This document shows positions 23,132-47,784 of a stretch of 64,000 nt of DNA, piece by piece. The stretch is from contig OX442415.1 in assembly GCA_949361645.1 (NCBI GenBank), forward strand, positions 1,170,691 to 1,234,690. Direction: 5' to 3'. A model generated the notes under the pieces. The model did not search any database, had not been told where the DNA came from, and worked only from the letters and a program-made list of their open reading frames with translations. The position numbers and the translations under genes are program-made. Source of the DNA: Spongilla lacustris. Its lineage: Eukaryota; Porifera; Demospongiae; Spongillida; Spongillidae. How positions within the stretch are numbered: the stretch's first letter is position 1; every line of letters starts with the position of its first letter.

Positions 23132-24490
23132 TTCCATCCCAGCTTAGTAGCGATCTGCCATGCTGTGCTTCCTTTGTTGGAGTTCAGCTTGGACACCACA
23201 CTGTCTGCTGGATGGCTGACCAGGGCACAGAACACACCAGCGATGTAGCCAGCAGCAAACGTGACCACCAGCTGTTTGGGCTTGCTGAGGGAGTCCCGGG
23301 GAACAGGCACCACATACTTGTAGAGGAACTCCACAGTCCTCTCAAATGCAGCAAACTTCATCATGGTGTAGGGAATCTGCCTCATCCAGAGGGGGACTAG
23401 ACCTTTGTAGAACCTGGGGAGGGAGGGAGGGAGGGAGGGAGGGAGGGAGGGAGGGAGGGAGGGAGGGAGGGAGGGAGGGAGGGAGGGAGGGAGGGAGGGA
23501 GGGAGGGAGGGAGGGAGGGAGGGAGGGAGGGAGGGAGGGAGGGAGGGAGGGAGGGAGGGAGGGAGGGAGGGAGGGAGGGAGGGAGGGAGGGAGGGAGGGA
23601 GGGAGGTATAGTAGGGGAATTAAGAGGTAAGAATAGACTTGAAGCCACACCAATCACTTACCCACTTGGACCTTCTTCCTTCAATATCTTGGGGAATCCC
23701 TCTCTCAAGGTCTTACCAAATCCTGGCTGTGTCTGCAGACGTACCTTCACAGCCTCCATAGGGGCCAGGGCAATGTCAGCAAAGAACTCTGCACTTGCTG
23801 ATGCAGCCAGGTAGAGGCTTGTGCGGTACAGGTAGGAGTACTCCTGATAGCAGGGAAAGGGAACCGATTAAGCCAATGCCACACCATATTCCCAATTAAT
23901 GCTCACCTCTCCTAGAGCGTTGGAGTACATGATCTTGAAGACCTCGTAGAAGCCAAACTTGAATAGCCCCTGCATTGAGTACCCAAGGAAGGTGGGTGCC
24001 CAGCCCTTTGCCAGAGACCTGACGCCATCTTCTTGCACGCTGATACGAAATCCTTGGACAATACCCTTGTATTTGGCCGGGTCAACCTGTACGGGGTAAA
24101 GACAAAATGTTGTCATTCAAGCTGAACACAATGTTCTTTTATCGCGAATACAACTACACGCCCACTCACCTGCATGCGGCACTTGACAAGGTCGAGAGGT
24201 ACCACGGCGGTGTGTGTTAGCCCACAGCTAAGAATGCCACCGAACCCGCACAGAGCATAGTACTTGGTCGATCCAAACTCACAGCTGTAGCCTTCTGTTG
24301 TGGGCATGAAAGATGGCGGAAACGGAAAACAGTGAACGTAATGAAAATAGGTTACTCAGTGGACCTCCCGCCTAACCTCCCACTTACCACCGGCGCTAGC
24401 ACACGCAAAGGTTCTGGAAGGTTTCAGTTCTTTTGACTGGAAAGGGTTGTTAAAAGGGTTCTTGCGCCATAACTCTGACCAGTTCGTCAT
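21961..24490 (-). CDS. SLC25A3: Mitochondrial phosphate carrier protein
   Basis: This inner-membrane carrier imports phosphate with a proton for ATP synthesis. The six minus-strand exons are 24388-24490, 24170-24294, 23907-24086, 23662-23843, 23130-23413 and 21961-22133, giving 348 aa ending KETSSS and TAG. All three carrier repeats are present: signature motifs [20 protein letters not shown] and PADSVV, plus long conserved blocks such as [14 protein letters not shown] and [20 protein letters not shown]. The ATG at 24490 gives a short basic N terminus. Intron 4 is largely a GGGA array. The intron-5 donor is immediately followed by (GT)n, so the donor itself is part of a microsatellite. Intron 5 carries an inverted-repeat insertion. 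A relic of exons 4-5 lies at 2785-3022. Assignment is secure. Confidence 0.97.
22208..22793. mobile_element. Inverted-repeat element in SLC25A3 intron 5
   Basis: TAGACCCTTCCCTTTAACGG and adjoining CGTAA at the left (22207-22231) reappear inverted at the right (22768-22793). The repeat starts at a TA on each side, so a TA target duplication is possible. The roughly 585-bp interior has no transposase. The class is unsettled. Confidence 0.7.
22869..22891. repeat. Poly-C run in SLC25A3 intron 5
   Basis: Homopolymer of more than 20 C. Confidence 0.9.
23093..23130. repeat. (CA)n microsatellite at the SLC25A3 exon-5 donor
   Basis: About 18 CA units. Read on the gene strand this is (GT)n beginning with the GT of the exon-5 splice donor (23129-23128). 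Confidence 0.95.
23414..23607. repeat. (GGGA)n array in SLC25A3 intron 4
   Basis: About 48 uninterrupted tetranucleotide units starting immediately beside the exon-5 acceptor. On the gene strand the array is (TCCC)n and so doubles as the polypyrimidine tract. Confidence 0.95.
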
Positions 24491-24889
24491 TCTCGGCCCT
24501 TCCCCAGCACACCGACGGTTATTTCCGTATCCTAGTGACCACTAACTTACTATTATCACGTGCTTTGCACATGCCGATCAGCCAGATGGTCCGGTCTCGA
24601 TCTGAGGCTGGGTACGAGTATACAGCATATTATCTCTGGGAGGAGTAGCGGAGCTACTAAGTGAGTTTGCGAGCAAATGTAATTAGTGCAAATGAGCGGA
24701 TGTCAAATTCAATTTAGCCTTTATGGCTTTAAAAAGTTAACATACTTTTGTATTCATCAAAGAGTGTGTCCACAAAAACATCATTCCTGTTTTGGACGTT
24801 AATGACTTTATTTGTAGGACACACACACAGTGTAAGACTTACATGTCCGAGGCAAAGCATCTTGGCATTTACTTTCATAAGGTTATGGT

Positions 24890-25860
24890 TGCTGCATTGG
24901 TTGCTAGGTGAGAGGCCAGACATGGCAGTGACTCCATGGCTTCAGCAAAGCTTCAACAACCATGGGGACACAATTTGGCCAAAGGCCCCTGGCATACCCA
25001 CATACAGGGTTGCCCCAGCCCGGCCTGTCGGGCCGACCTTTAAGGCCAGGCCCCGCCCTGAAAGGTCGGGACACACCCCTTAGATGCATGTAATTAGATT
25101 GTTATTAGTATTATTGGATTACACGATTATACAATCAGTCACGTGATTATACATGCATTGCGCAGAAGTGAGACATCACACCAAGCTTTATCCAAACCCT
25201 TCATATCCACTCTTTTCCTTTGTTTTGGGCACATTGAATTGTGAGCACACCACAGTGGATTGCTTGCGACGTTGCGAGTACCTTTATACAAGCAGAGGTC
25301 TGGGTTTGTAGGAGACACAAGGGAAAGAGAGGAGCTGTGGCAAGCAACTGACACTGGCGATACATGTGTGTAGGGCAAATTTGCGCAGTTAACACAACGT
25401 AATGTCAATAAGGAATGAATAATTAATTTAATTATCCGGCCTGCAGGTCGACCTTTCAGGCTTCAGGCCGGAGCCCTGGCCTGACCTTCAGGTCACAGGC
25501 CGGTGCCTGGCCTGACTTTCGGCAACCCTGCCCACATACCAGTTGGGTACCAGAATGTCAGCTGTGACAAGGATATCAGCAGGTCTAGTATGCAGTCGCC
25601 CAATTGGGTTTGCTCCAAACCTGCAGTCATAGACTTAACTGTGGTCTCACCGCTTGGTTCAACCCATATTGTTGAAGCGGGTACCACAGCAGGGTCAGCT
25701 GCCCTCTCAGGAGAAGGAAGGAAGCATGCCAACAATGACCTAAAGTGCACAGAGCTCAACTGGGTATGTGTCCCAATGGCTATGTGGAGGTATATAAGGA
25801 GTGGCTATGCGACATGCCTCCACTATCATCTATTGTGGCCGGAGACATCACCACTATGAT
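24890..25860 (+). pseudogene. Remnant of a retroelement polyprotein C terminus, split by a hAT-like insertion
   Basis: Translated plus-strand pieces at about 24890-25004 and 25539-25780 belong together once the insertion 25005-25530 is removed. The second piece contains KPAVIDLTVVSPLGS and AGSAALSGEGRKHANNDLKC, which is the same family as the remnant at 33690-34060. I associate this segment with the region after the reverse transcriptase in invertebrate retroelements; the exact clade is not certain. The remnant is short, lacks a reverse transcriptase domain and ends in unrelated sequence. Confidence 0.55.
25005..25530. mobile_element. hAT-like MITE with 8-bp TSD nested in a retroelement remnant
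   Basis: Begins CAGGGTTGCC and ends GGCAACCCTG (perfect 10-bp inverted repeats of the hAT CAGGG type). It is flanked by CCCACATA at 24997-25004 and 25531-25538. The 526-bp interior is rich in GGCC-containing inverted repeats near both ends and encodes no transposase. Confidence 0.9.
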
Positions 25861-27200
25861 GAGGCCATGATGGGCAAGGGGGTGGGGCACTACTGTCCAC
25901 ACACCTAAACACAAGCACCCATGAAGCTGCTCAGGTGATGTGGCTACAATGTGTTAATGTTTCACTTTGAGCATAGCTGTGCTGCAGGGTGGAATGTTTA
26001 TCTTACAGTACTCATGTGATCCACTACCTGTACCATTTGTTGGGATAGTATACGAAGGCTCATAGCTGCTCCATTTAAGGGCAACGTTGGCTTGGATTTG
26101 ATTTGATCAGTCTTGTCAGGATATGTGTGTACCCCACAGGTGTGGGGTGGGATACCACATGACCAGATATTACACATAGCTATTAGTGGTACTCCACCAT
26201 TGTTTATGTTTTCACTGCAGGATTATTTTGGCTTCCTAATAGTCCTCGAGTGTGTGAGGATGCTGCTGGCACAGCTTCCTAGAGCACTTTCCTACCCTGG
26301 TGGCTGGTGAGACCTCAATAGTGTGGTGCCCAGGCCCACAGCTTTCAGGCAGACATCGGCCACTGAAGAGTACATAGTGCCCACATGGGAGCACCATGTG
26401 TCCCCACACCTGTAGCCACACTTGTAATCAAAAGGGACAACTCAACATCGTGCATGTCTCATGAGGACTTCTGATATGTATGGTGTGTAGGTGTGTAGGT
26501 GTGCAGATGTGTAGGTGTGCAGATGTGTAGGTGTGCAGATGTGTAGGTGTGTAGGTGTGCAGATGTGTAGGTTTGTCAGTGTTTAAGTGCCAGTGGGGGG
26601 GGGGGGGGGGATTATTCTAAGCACTTAGATTCCCCCCCCCCCCCTCCCCACTGGCACTTTGTCAGTGTTTACTTTTACATGTATGTGTTTTCATTGGAAT
26701 GTATAATGGTTTCGGTGACCACAAACGACCAGTGATATACACGCATGTCCAACATGTACTAGGGAGGGTGACAAACGAAGCTGTTACTGGTAACTGATTT
26801 CAACAGAAATATAATTATAGTTATGATAGCATTGTACTTGAAAGAGATATTACATACATGTACTGCTTGCCCTGGATGCCTGATGATTTCTGCATGGCCA
26901 ACTAGTGATGACATCATCGTAGCCAACTAGTTATGACATCATCGTAGCCGGTACGCACACTTTAATCAGAGATCATATATAGTAATACACATTATGGTAA
27001 TCTAACGCTAGAATCATTTTTTATGCACATGTATATTGGCAGAGATCACCTTGTTTAGTAATCGCAGTACGTTGCTAGGAGATATAAGCAATGCCTTGGT
27101 GTTTAACTATATTCATAATTATACATATCTGGCAAAATATTATTCCAACCAATCAGAACAAATTACAAATTAGGAAAAGTAGTCGCACGCTCCTATTAGG
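25861..27200. other. Intergenic stretch with short repeats
   Basis: Contains a GTGTAGGTGTGCAGAT-type array (26480-26575), a foldback with G-run and C-run arms (26585-26660), and a twofold direct repeat of GACATCATCGTAGCC near 26910-26950. No gene recognised. Confidence 0.5.
26585..26662. repeat. Foldback with AAGTGCCAGTGGGG arms and poly-G/poly-C stem
   Basis: The left arm AAGTGCCAGTGGGG followed by G residues is mirrored by C residues then CCCCACTGGCACTT, with one interrupting T, around an AT-rich spacer of about 20 bp. The homopolymers pair with each other, so this is a single inverted-repeat structure. Confidence 0.8.
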
Positions 27201-27223
27201 TATTAGTTTGATGTTGTGTAGAA

Positions 27224-27952
<729 letters not shown>

Positions 27953-28200
27953 CTACGTCCGGCCCTCCCATATTTTTGTCCATGTGCTGTTCGTGTTCGC
28001 GAATTGGATGATCCAATAACCACTGTGGACCCTCTTTGTGTGTATGTGTGTGTGCAAATATTATGTCCGTGTGCATGAATGTTGCAATGCTCTTGCAGCT
28101 GCTTGTATTGACAGAATGAAATAGAAAATAAAAGAAAAGCAAAAAACAAAAACAAAACAAGAATCAGTGGTGTGCATGAAATAGAACTTGAACTCTCCAG

Positions 28201-33125
<4,925 letters not shown>

Positions 33126-33689
33126 ATCAAATTTACATAGTACACGTGTGTGGGTAATAGGGTAATAGGCTGGGAACGAGTGGATACGCACTTCGTTTTT
33201 ATTTTTATTTTTAAAAAGAAAGATTTTTATCGTATCTGGAGCGACACCCAGGCATATTTTTTACCCCTATTGTCTATGAAACATCAGGAGTATAGTTAGC
33301 CCTTTTTCCCTGATCATCCTGAAGGAGCAGGTCAAGCCACAACCAATAACTGCTCCAACATCTTTCAGTGGCTGTACAAAGAGGCAATGCTGCCTCCATC
33401 AGAGGAACACTTATTTCTCTTTCTACTACTGACTTTTAGGGTGTGTGGTTTTTTATGGTTTTTAGTGTGCTATTCTATACCTTGTATTTTTAACGATACA
33501 TAAATATGTTAATAAGTAAATAACATTCTCAACATATACTTATCACACATACATACGTAAAATACACAACTAACTACACCATGCATCTAAATCTACAATG
33601 CACTTCTACTCAACATCGCTCTTGAGTTGGCCTTAATTAGGGACATGTTCAGACGACCATATAGATTTGTTGTATAATCTTTAATAATA

Positions 33690-35875
33690 ATGATGATAAA
33701 TATAGATATACTGACAGCTAGAGGCAAACCTGCTGCACTGGACATCACCATCACATCACCCCTCTGCCCGGCCATCTTAGGTGAGTCATGTCACCAAGCT
33801 GGTGCAGCAGTCCTTGCAGCAGAGACCCGTAAACTACACTCCAATGGACCCAAATGCCAGGAGTTAGGTTGGTCCTGCATTCCATTGGCAGTGCAGACAT
33901 ATGGGAATTGGGACAAAGAGGCCCAGGATACCATCTCCAGGCTGGCATCTCACCTGGCCAATCACCAGTCATCCCCCAAGTCATCAGTGGTGGCTGAGAT
34001 TTATGGGAGATTGAATATGACCCTGGTTCGGTCCATCGCCAGAGCCATCCTGGCCAGGGAGCTCCCACCCTCCTCCCCATCCTGGCCAGAGAGCTCCCAC
34101 CATCCTCCCCATCATGTCCAGCGAGCTCCCACCCTCCTCCCCATCCTGGCCAGAGAGCTCTCGCCCTCCTCCCCATCCTGGCCAGAGAGCTCCCACCCTC
34201 CTCCCCATCCTGGCCAGGGAGCTCCCACCCTCCTCCCCATCCTGGCCAGGGAGCTCCCACCCTCCTCCCCATCCTGGCCAGGGAGCTCCCACCCTCCTCC
34301 CCATCCTGGCCAGCGAGCTCCCACCCTCCTCCCCATCCTGGCCAGAGAGCTCCCACCATCCTGGCCAGAGAGCTCTCGCCCTCCTCCCCATCCTGGCCAG
34401 GGAGCTCCCACCCTCCTCCCCATCCTGGCCAGCGAGCTCCCACCCTCCTCCCCATCCTGGCCAGAGAGCTCTCGCCCTCCTCCCCATCCTGGCCAGGGAG
34501 CTCCCACCCTCCTCCCCATCCTGGCCAGCGAGCTCCCACCCTCCTCCCCATCCTGGCCAGAGAGCTCTCGCCCTCCTCCCCATCCTGGCCAGGGAGCTCC
34601 CACCCTCCTCCCCATCCTGGCCAGCGAGCTCCCACCCTCCTCCCCATCCTGGCCAGAGAGCTCTCGCCCTCCTCCCCATCCTGGCCAGAGAGCTCCCACC
34701 CTCCTCCCCATCCTGGCCAGGGAGCTCCCGCCCTCCTCCCCATCCTGGCCAGGGAGCTCCCACCCTCCTCCCCATCCTGGCCAGGGAGCTCCCGCCCTCC
34801 TCCCCATCCTGGCCAGGGAGCTCCCACCCTCCTCCCCATCCTGGCCAGAGAGCTCCCGCCCTCCTCCCCATCCTGGCCAGGGAGCTCCCACCCTCCTCCC
34901 CATCCTGGCCAGGGAGCTCCCACCCTCCTCCCCATCCTGGCCAGGGAGCTCCCGCCCTCCTCCCCATCCTGGCCAGGGAGCTCCCACCCTCCTCCCCATC
35001 CTGGCCAGAGAGCTCCCGCCCTCCTCCCCATCCTGGCCAGGGAGCTCCCACCCTCCTCCCCATCCTGGCCAGGGAGCTCCCGCCCTCCTCCCCATCCTGG
35101 CCAGGGAGCTCCCACCCTCCTCCCCATCCTGAATGTGAATGAAGGCTAATAATATTAATGTTACAAAATTATAATTTAACTGGTGAATATAACACACTAA
35201 AAACCATTACAACACGCCCACCAGCTGTGCCTGTGGTGCTGCCTTCTCTGTTGAGCATGCACTGTCATGTCCAAAAGGTGGCTTTCCTTCCATCAGGCAC
35301 AATGAGATCAGAGACTATGCTGCCTATCTCCTGTCAGAAATCTGCCACAATGTTTCAACTGAGCCTCATCTTCAACCCATCACAGGTGAGGTTCCCACCT
35401 CTGCCTCAGCCAACTTCCAGGATGGTGCTAGACTTGATGTAGCAGCAGATGAAGTCGTTTTGAGAGGGCATTCTTTGACGTAAAGGTTTTCAACCCCTAC
35501 GCCCCCTCAAATAGACCACCTCAACCATCTGCCTGTTACCGTACCCATGAGGCCTCAAAGAAACGAGCCTATGAGCATCGGATCCTCGAAGTTGAGCATG
35601 CCTCCTTCACCCCACTCATCTTCTCTGCCACTGGAGGCTTAGGAAGGGAGGCCACAGTGGTTTACAAACGCATTGCTGCCCAGCTCTCAGCAAAGTGGGG
35701 CCACTCTTATAGTTCAACCATGGCCTGGATTCGATGCCATATCTCCTTCTCCCTTCTACGCTCCTCCATCATGTGCATCAGAGGAGCTCGATCAACTATA
35801 GGCCATGCCTGTAACCACTCCCCTGTCGACCTGATTACAAAGGTTGCACAGGTCTCATCTATTCTTTTGTTTACT
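33690..35875 (+). pseudogene. Retroelement polyprotein remnants flanking a minisatellite
   Basis: Bases 33690-34060 encode GKPAALDITITSP, AGAAVLAAETRKLHS and RSIARAILARE, the same family as 25539-25780. Bases about 35215-35860 encode, with frame changes, a Cys/His start followed by FSVEHALSC, GGFPSIRHNEIRDYAAYLL, EPHLQPITGE, FDVKVFNPYAPSN, FSATGGLGREA and SFSLLRSSIMCIRGARS. I associate these blocks with the C terminus of reverse-transcriptase-bearing elements common in sponges and cnidarians. The FDVKV core resembles a PD-(D/E)XK-type site, which is inference. Stops and frameshifts show it is dead. Confidence 0.6.
34035..35130. repeat. 32-bp minisatellite inside the retroelement remnant
   Basis: About 34 copies of a 32-bp unit, GAGCTCCCACCCTCCTCCCC followed by ATCCTGGCCAGG, with A/G changes at two positions. 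The first copy grows out of the remnant's own codons (Ala-Ile-Leu-Ala-Arg-Glu), so the array was seeded by coding sequence. All long open frames here are periodic artefacts with a 32-residue cycle. Confidence 0.95.
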
Positions 35876-36104
35876 GTCTGACTGCCTGACTGCCCCCTTT
35901 AGTACACATTAGCGTACATCATGTATCCTTGCAATGTAATTACTTCATCTTATTATTATCAATATAACATGTAAAAAATAATAATAAAAATTTAAAAACC
36001 ACACACCCTAAAAGTCAGTGCTGGAATGAGAAATAAGTGTTCCTATGATGGAGGCAGCATTGCCCCTTTGTACAGCCACTGAAAGACATTGGAGCAGGTC
36101 AGTA

Positions 36105-36532
36105 GGTACCAGGATCAAAGGTAGCAGCTGGCTATCACCAAGGCACACCTCTGATACACAATTACCTCCATGGCTTCATGCACCATGACCACCCACACAC
36201 CCACCTGTTTTCATTGGACTAGACCAAAATGTATGGTTTAGATGTGTGAGGGATGCTCACAAGATATGTGTGAGGGATGCTCACAAGATTCCTTCTCTTT
36301 GCCTAGTCTTCACTACAGAAGAGCTGGTAAAGAGGCCACACCCACTAGTAGGTACACACACCAGTCATGTACCACACACCAGTATTATTAAACAGAGCTA
36401 GGCTCTGTATACCTGAAGTAGTCATGGGGATGATTGCTCCTGGTGGTGACATCTCCCCATGCTCCTAGAACAAAACATGTTGACACAACGAGCCAATGGG
36501 GAATTACAGCACAATGTACACACACATCTAAG

Positions 36533-36579
<47 letters not shown>

Positions 36580-37870
36580 CACGCACACACACGCACACAC
36601 ACACACACACATGCACGCACACATCTAAGCCACACACACATCTAACACACTCACACACACACACACACACATGCACACACACACACACATACATGTTCCA
36701 ACATGCCAGCCACCATCACCCCACTTTCATGGCTGGAGGGGTGTGGAGGGTGTGGGGGTGGATTAGAGACATTCCAAGACTATATCAAGCCATGGTCTCC
36801 TCTTTGATCTTTGATGTGAAGTTTCTTGGAATAAGCCATAGCAATATTGCACATTCAGTGTATGCTGTACATCACCATGGTGACCAAGTATGCTGTATAT
36901 CACCATGGTGACCAAGTATGCTGTACATCACCATGGTGACCATGTATGGCTGTAGTATGCTTTACATTACCATGGTGACCATGTACCTGTACATGACCAT
37001 GTATGGCAGTACGTACATGCTGTACATCAGCACAATAGCTTCATGGTTAGAACCTGCCTTTTTTAACAAAAGACAATAACAGGTCCAAAAAAAAAACTTT
37101 GATCACACCCATTTGTACAAGTATGTAGTGCGGAGCAATAGTGTTTCTGAGGTGGCCACACTATAGGGGTATAGCCTGGTACCATATAGTAGCTGGCTCC
37201 CTCCAAAGTTTCCCTGAATGCGATGGCAGTTACATAAGGATGCATTGTCACAGGCACACACAAGGGAGCACACTACATCACTGGATGGGTCCCTGAGGGG
37301 ACAGTACTAAATGATGGCAGGTGTGTGGACAGTACCTAATGATGGCAGGTGTGTGTGGACAGTACCACATGATGGCAGGTGTGTGGACAGTACCTAATGA
37401 TGGCAGGTGTGTGGACACAGAGGTAGCCCCAGCATCTACCGAGGGGAGGAGCCAAGCACACGAGAAGTGCCAAAAGGGGCATGGCTTACGATACTTCAGA
37501 TATGCGCGTAACCATGTGACTCTGGATTGTTGCTAATGATGCATGCGAGCGAGCGCTAGAGGCTATGTCGTAGTCTCTTTGCATTGTAGTAATTGATGAT
37601 ACTTTTAGGGATTGGAGGTGGGCCACAGCCTAGGGAGGGAGGGGGGGTCAAGGCCCCCTGGCCCCCCCCCCCCCCCCCCCCTCCGGCCGCCTATGGGACA
37701 GCACCAAATGCTTTCACCCACACACAAGGCATGTACACAGTCACTACAGCCCCCACCCACCCAAGTAATACCTTCTTATCATCAAGGTTGGAACTTAATA
37801 TCTGAAGGTGACAGTACGCACATACCTACATACATAACAGGTATTAAAAAAAAAACACATCTAAAACCTG
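36105..37870. other. Intergenic stretch rich in short tandem repeats
   Basis: Holds a (CA)n tract at 36532-36695, five copies of a 28-bp unit with CATCACCATGGTGACCA (36865-37000), four copies of a 28-bp unit with GATGGCAGGTGTGTGGACAG (37312-37420) and a poly-C run at 37661-37681. No gene recognised. It separates the SRPK locus from the 3' end of POGLUT1. Confidence 0.6.
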
Positions 37871-45422
<7,552 letters not shown>

Positions 45423-45844
45423 CAAAAAATAAATTTGTAACATATAAAATGATTAAAAATTATAACCCGTAGTTACTGTACTACAATACATACTGATCGA
45501 GCAAGTACGTACCATTGTACCTGTGTGACTAAGGCAAAAGGTGATTGCATCAACTCTACCAATTGAAGAGGTCCATTCATAGGCAAGACACACTTGTTCT
45601 CCATTGTGATGGCTGGTTGCCAGGGGGTACCCAATGTAGCTAGCCTAACAGTGCTCATGGTTGCCAGGGGGCCACAGTTATGACCTCTCAGTGGTGAGAC
45701 ACACTCTCTCAAGTGACCCCAGCCATCAGATGACTGGTGATAGTTTCCTGTTTTATAATTATGCACAACGAATCAGCCTGAAGCAGAGTATGCCTTGTCC
45801 ATATCTTGCCCCTGACGGAGGGGACGTATTCATAGCCACTAACT

Positions 45845-46178
45845 AGCATACAAACATATCACTGTGCACACTCAACATACATCGTACCTCCCACACCTTA
45901 GATGGCCCTACCATGGCACACACCTTATATGGCCCTACCATGGCACACACCTTATATGGCCCTACCATGGCACACACCTTATATGGCCCTACCATGGCAC
46001 ACACCTTATATGGCCCTACCATGGCACACACCTTATATGGCCCTACCATGGCACACACCTTATATGGCCCTACCATGGCACACACCTTATATGGCCCTAC
46101 CATGGCACACACCTTATATGGCCCTACCATGACACACACCTTATATGGCCCTACCATGACACACACCTAGTATGGCCC
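45845..46178. repeat. 27-bp minisatellite
   Basis: About ten copies of a unit containing ATGGCCCTACCATGGCACAC and CTTATAT. It lies upstream of POGLUT1, outside any gene. The period is divisible by three, so all frames stay open. Confidence 0.95.
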
Positions 46179-46312
46179 TAGGTACTGTGAGACAGTTCTG
46201 TTGCTGCATTTCTTGATCCCTGGGAGCCAGGAAAGGGGGGGGGGGGGGGGGGGTGCCAAGATGGATGAATGGAATGGCTGAAGAAAAAAAGGGCAAAACA
46301 ATACATGTATAT

Positions 46313-47010
46313 CAGGGAATAATTTAACCGGATTCGCATCGCATTTTGCGAAGCAGTTTTTATTAGATGCGAAACAACTTCAAAACATTGTCGCAGAAAA
46401 CTGCGATGCAATCTATCCGTGTTTGCAGGCACGTTGCTCAGTGTAAATGCTACGCGAAGAGAGTGCATTTATGGTACAAAAGAATTCCAATCAGAAAGCT
46501 GGCGCCACGTCGCATCAGCCACACTCACGTGACATTGCGATCGCGACATGACGATTAACGATTGCGTACGCGTACGAATGACATGAGCGCGCAGCGTACA
46601 CAGCCGGCTTCGGGAAGAATTTTATATTAATAGAATTATCAAGTTATCAAATCATTACTAATTAAAATGTACGTACGTACGTACTACACATGAATATGCC
46701 AGAACGCCTACGCGACAGTGCCAATACGGGTGGACAAAATCTATAAATATTAAAACTTTTAATTGTGATGGTGACGGCCTGACTAGGGGAGGGGGGGAAC
46801 TGGGGAAGTAGTGGTTTGACTCGTTCGCCTGAAAGCGATCCAAATGCACGCGGACGTGTCCGTGGGATAGCTCTGCTTTGTGTTCAAATGAAGAATCATC
46901 ACACATCTCGGCGGGAACAAATTGCAATGCAACTGAACCAAGTTGCTAATCAATTTCGATTTTGCGGAGCAAAATTGCTATACAATTTTTAAAAAGTAAA
47001 TTATTCCCTG
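46313..47010. mobile_element. Non-autonomous hAT-like element, 698 bp
   Basis: Starts CAGGGAATAATTTA and ends TAAATTATTCCCTG, perfect 14-bp inverted repeats of the CAGGG type. It is flanked by TATAT on both sides (46308-46312, 47011-47015), within an AT-rich site. Subterminal GCGAAGCAG/GCGGAGCAA-like pieces occur near both ends. No transposase inside. Confidence 0.75.
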
Positions 47011-47039
47011 TATATATCACATGACATCACAGAATTAGC

Positions 47040-47155
47040 TTCTCTCAAGTTACCTGCAGGACTCCTAGGAGTTAGGTTATCAAAAGTAATCTGCAGGACG
47101 CCTAGGAGTTAGGTTATCAAAAGTAATCTGCAGGACTCTTAGGAGTTAGGCTGTT
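47040..47155. repeat. Three copies of a 45-bp repeat
   Basis: Units carry CTGCAGGACTCCTAGGAGTT and GGTTATCAAAAGTAAT with small changes. Confidence 0.9.
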
Positions 47156-47780
47156 TGTTCAGCATAGGACACATAAATGTAACTATCATTGTTTTCATAC
47201 TGAGGTTCATGTACATCTTGTACACAGTTCATGTACATCTTGTAGGTTAAGTACTTATGAATACAATTAGCACAATTATGATACAGGCACAGTATTAATT
47301 GGCGTACATGTTGTGTTCACAAGCGGAGAGGTGGTGTGAAAGGGAAGGAGAGGTGGTGTGGGGAAGGAGGGAGAGGTGCTTCATGGCATGATAAATAGTA
47401 CTTAGGGAGACAAGAGGGGGTGCTGTGTTGGGTACAAAGACTATGGTCAACATGGGAACCACACATGTACATGGGTCATGAATGTCACTAATATGAGCAC
47501 ACACACAGTGATTAAAAGTGCAGATAATAGATTCAAGCGACAGCTCCGCCTAATAGATAAAGCATCTCCCCCCCAGTTGTGCTACTTGGTGTAGACTTGG
47601 TGTCGGTTGCCCCTGGTGATGTGCTGGGGTTTGCCACTACCCTGCCCCATCTCCTGTCAGTAAGACATCATCCTGATGCTATCTCTGCCCACCAGGGACA
47701 GCATGGCCGGAGGGGGAAAGGCCTAAAACATGTCACCTCTATAGCTTGAGGGCTGGGGGTGTGTACAAATACCATAATGA
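47156..47780. other. Intergenic stretch, nothing recognised
   Basis: Unique-looking sequence between short repeats and the large minisatellite; no exon recognised. Confidence 0.4.
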
Positions 47781-47784
47781 TTAA

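Larger units (their letters stand above)
33345..36100. repeat. Inverted-repeat-bounded block containing retroelement debris
   Basis: About 105 bp at 33351-33455 reappears inverted at 35990-36098, with shared pieces TCTTTCAGTGGCTGTACAAA, GGCAATGCTGCCTCCATC and CACTTATTTCTC. Everything between is retroelement-derived sequence and a minisatellite. Such long inverted ends around coding debris suggest two retroelement ends in opposite orientation or a composite insertion. Confidence 0.75.

Noticed and set aside
33690..35142. Open frames of 340-480 codons on both strands
   Set aside because: They are produced by a 32-bp minisatellite read in three phases; only the first 120 codons of the plus frame resemble a protein, and that is a retroelement remnant.
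45843..46181. Tandem repeats that could suggest a CRISPR array
   Set aside because: There are no unique spacers; units abut directly and the organism is an animal. The same holds for 47785-49232 and 31825-32095.
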